Assembly: GCF_002937115.1 (NCBI RefSeq) | Contig: NZ_NHRY01000037.1 | Coordinates: 1-35,045, forward strand | Direction: 5' to 3' | DNA: 35,045 nt | Origin: Rhodopila globiformis | GTDB lineage: Bacteria; Pseudomonadota; Alphaproteobacteria; Acetobacterales; Acetobacteraceae | In this document: piece after piece, positions 34,811-35,045 of the stretch | Layout of the letters: each line of letters opens with the position of its first letter | How positions within the stretch are numbered: position 1 is the stretch's first letter | The notes under the pieces: model-generated | Seen by the model: only the letters and a program-made list of their open reading frames with translations | Told to the model about the DNA's origin: nothing | The model's database searches: none | Program-made: the position numbers and the translations under genes

Positions 34811-35045
34811 GGCGTGTCGTCAATTGGAGCCAGCCGAGTGGGTCTGGGCTGCAACAGTGCGGCGGAATCGTTGATCAACAAGCGGCTTCCCGATTCCAGC
34901 AGCCCCGGTTCTTCGATGCATAGGCAGTCAGCTTTGGAGAGGCTGACCGATGCATCGACATGCCTTGCGCGACGACCAGTGGGAGCGGATCAAGGACCAT
35001 TTGCCGGGCCGTCCGGGGTCCGTTGGCGTGACCGCTGCGAACAAC
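34810..35045 (+). mobile_element. IS5-family insertion sequence, left part (runs off the window)
   Basis: The transposase start at 34950 belongs to an IS5-type element. A likely left terminal repeat is GGGCGTGTCGTCAATTGGAG beginning at 34810, directly after CTA. The right end and target duplication lie outside the window, so the boundary is provisional. Confidence 0.55.
34950..35045 (+). CDS. IS5-family transposase, N-terminal fragment
   Basis: The first 32 residues read MHRHALRDDQWERIKDHLPG and RPGSVGVTAANN, the N-terminal domain (DUF4096 type) of IS5-group DDE transposases, where D-x-Q-W-x-R-I-x-x-L-L-P-G-R is the hallmark. The window ends inside the gene, so the DDE catalytic residues cannot be checked. 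GGAGAGG precedes the ATG. Confidence 0.85.
   Translation, partial: MHRHALRDDQWERIKDHLPGRPGSVGVTAANN

Overview
The window is high-GC DNA from an alphaproteobacterium, most likely a member of the Acetobacteraceae. This is inferred from gene families and gene order (a parvulin foldase beside argJ, the yicC-gmk pair, DUF29, an RHH-domain protein, a caspase-like remnant, Liv-type transporters) and from codon style; no rRNA is present to prove it. No phage, plasmid replication gene, CRISPR array or complete transposase is visible.

Region 1 (1-12.7 kb) mixes metabolism and gene decay. An enolase-superfamily dehydratase-like gene is followed at 12 bases by an MFS transporter. An acyl-CoA carboxyltransferase follows on the minus strand. 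Then come a Phd/VapC toxin-antitoxin pair with an operator-like palindrome, a decayed caspase-like gene split by a small transposon, a DUF29 gene, and an acyl-CoA dehydrogenase overlapping an orphan HyfI/NuoB-type iron-sulfur subunit. A half-deleted parvulin copy, an intact periplasmic parvulin and argJ complete the region.

Region 2 (12.7-25.45 kb) looks more like core genome: three small minus-strand genes (membrane, coiled coil, unknown), a DHA2-type exporter, yicC-gmk (four-base overlap) and a small ribbon-helix-helix gene. A minus-strand branched-chain amino acid/amide-type ABC transporter has its two ATPases fused in one polypeptide. A divergent GMC oxidoreductase and tRNA-Lys(CTT) follow.

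Region 3 (25.45-35.05 kb), downstream of the tRNA, looks accessory. It holds short stand-alone repair, detoxification and redox genes (3-methyladenine glycosylase, NTF2-like, SDR, DJ-1/PfpI, HxExD di-iron MBL protein, molybdopterin oxidoreductase with a TTG start, MlaC/HpnM-like). Among them lie gene remnants, paired inverted repeats and, at the right edge, the start of an IS5-family element. No integrase or second att copy was seen.

The strongest structural signal is a set of palindromic repeats. Family A (five copies) are ~140-175 bp MITE-like elements with ~27-bp terminal inverted repeats starting TACAGCAGACCGCAGGT and ending on TA. Two insertions allow the empty site to be rebuilt: one inside the caspase-like gene, where removal restores the reading frame, and one inside another palindromic repeat (family C). 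Family B (~250 bp) occurs as two inverted copies 7.4 kb apart, and part of it is spliced into one A copy. All share a core with CGTCATGGCC at its ends. Many apparent ORFs in these repeats are artefacts of the palindromes.
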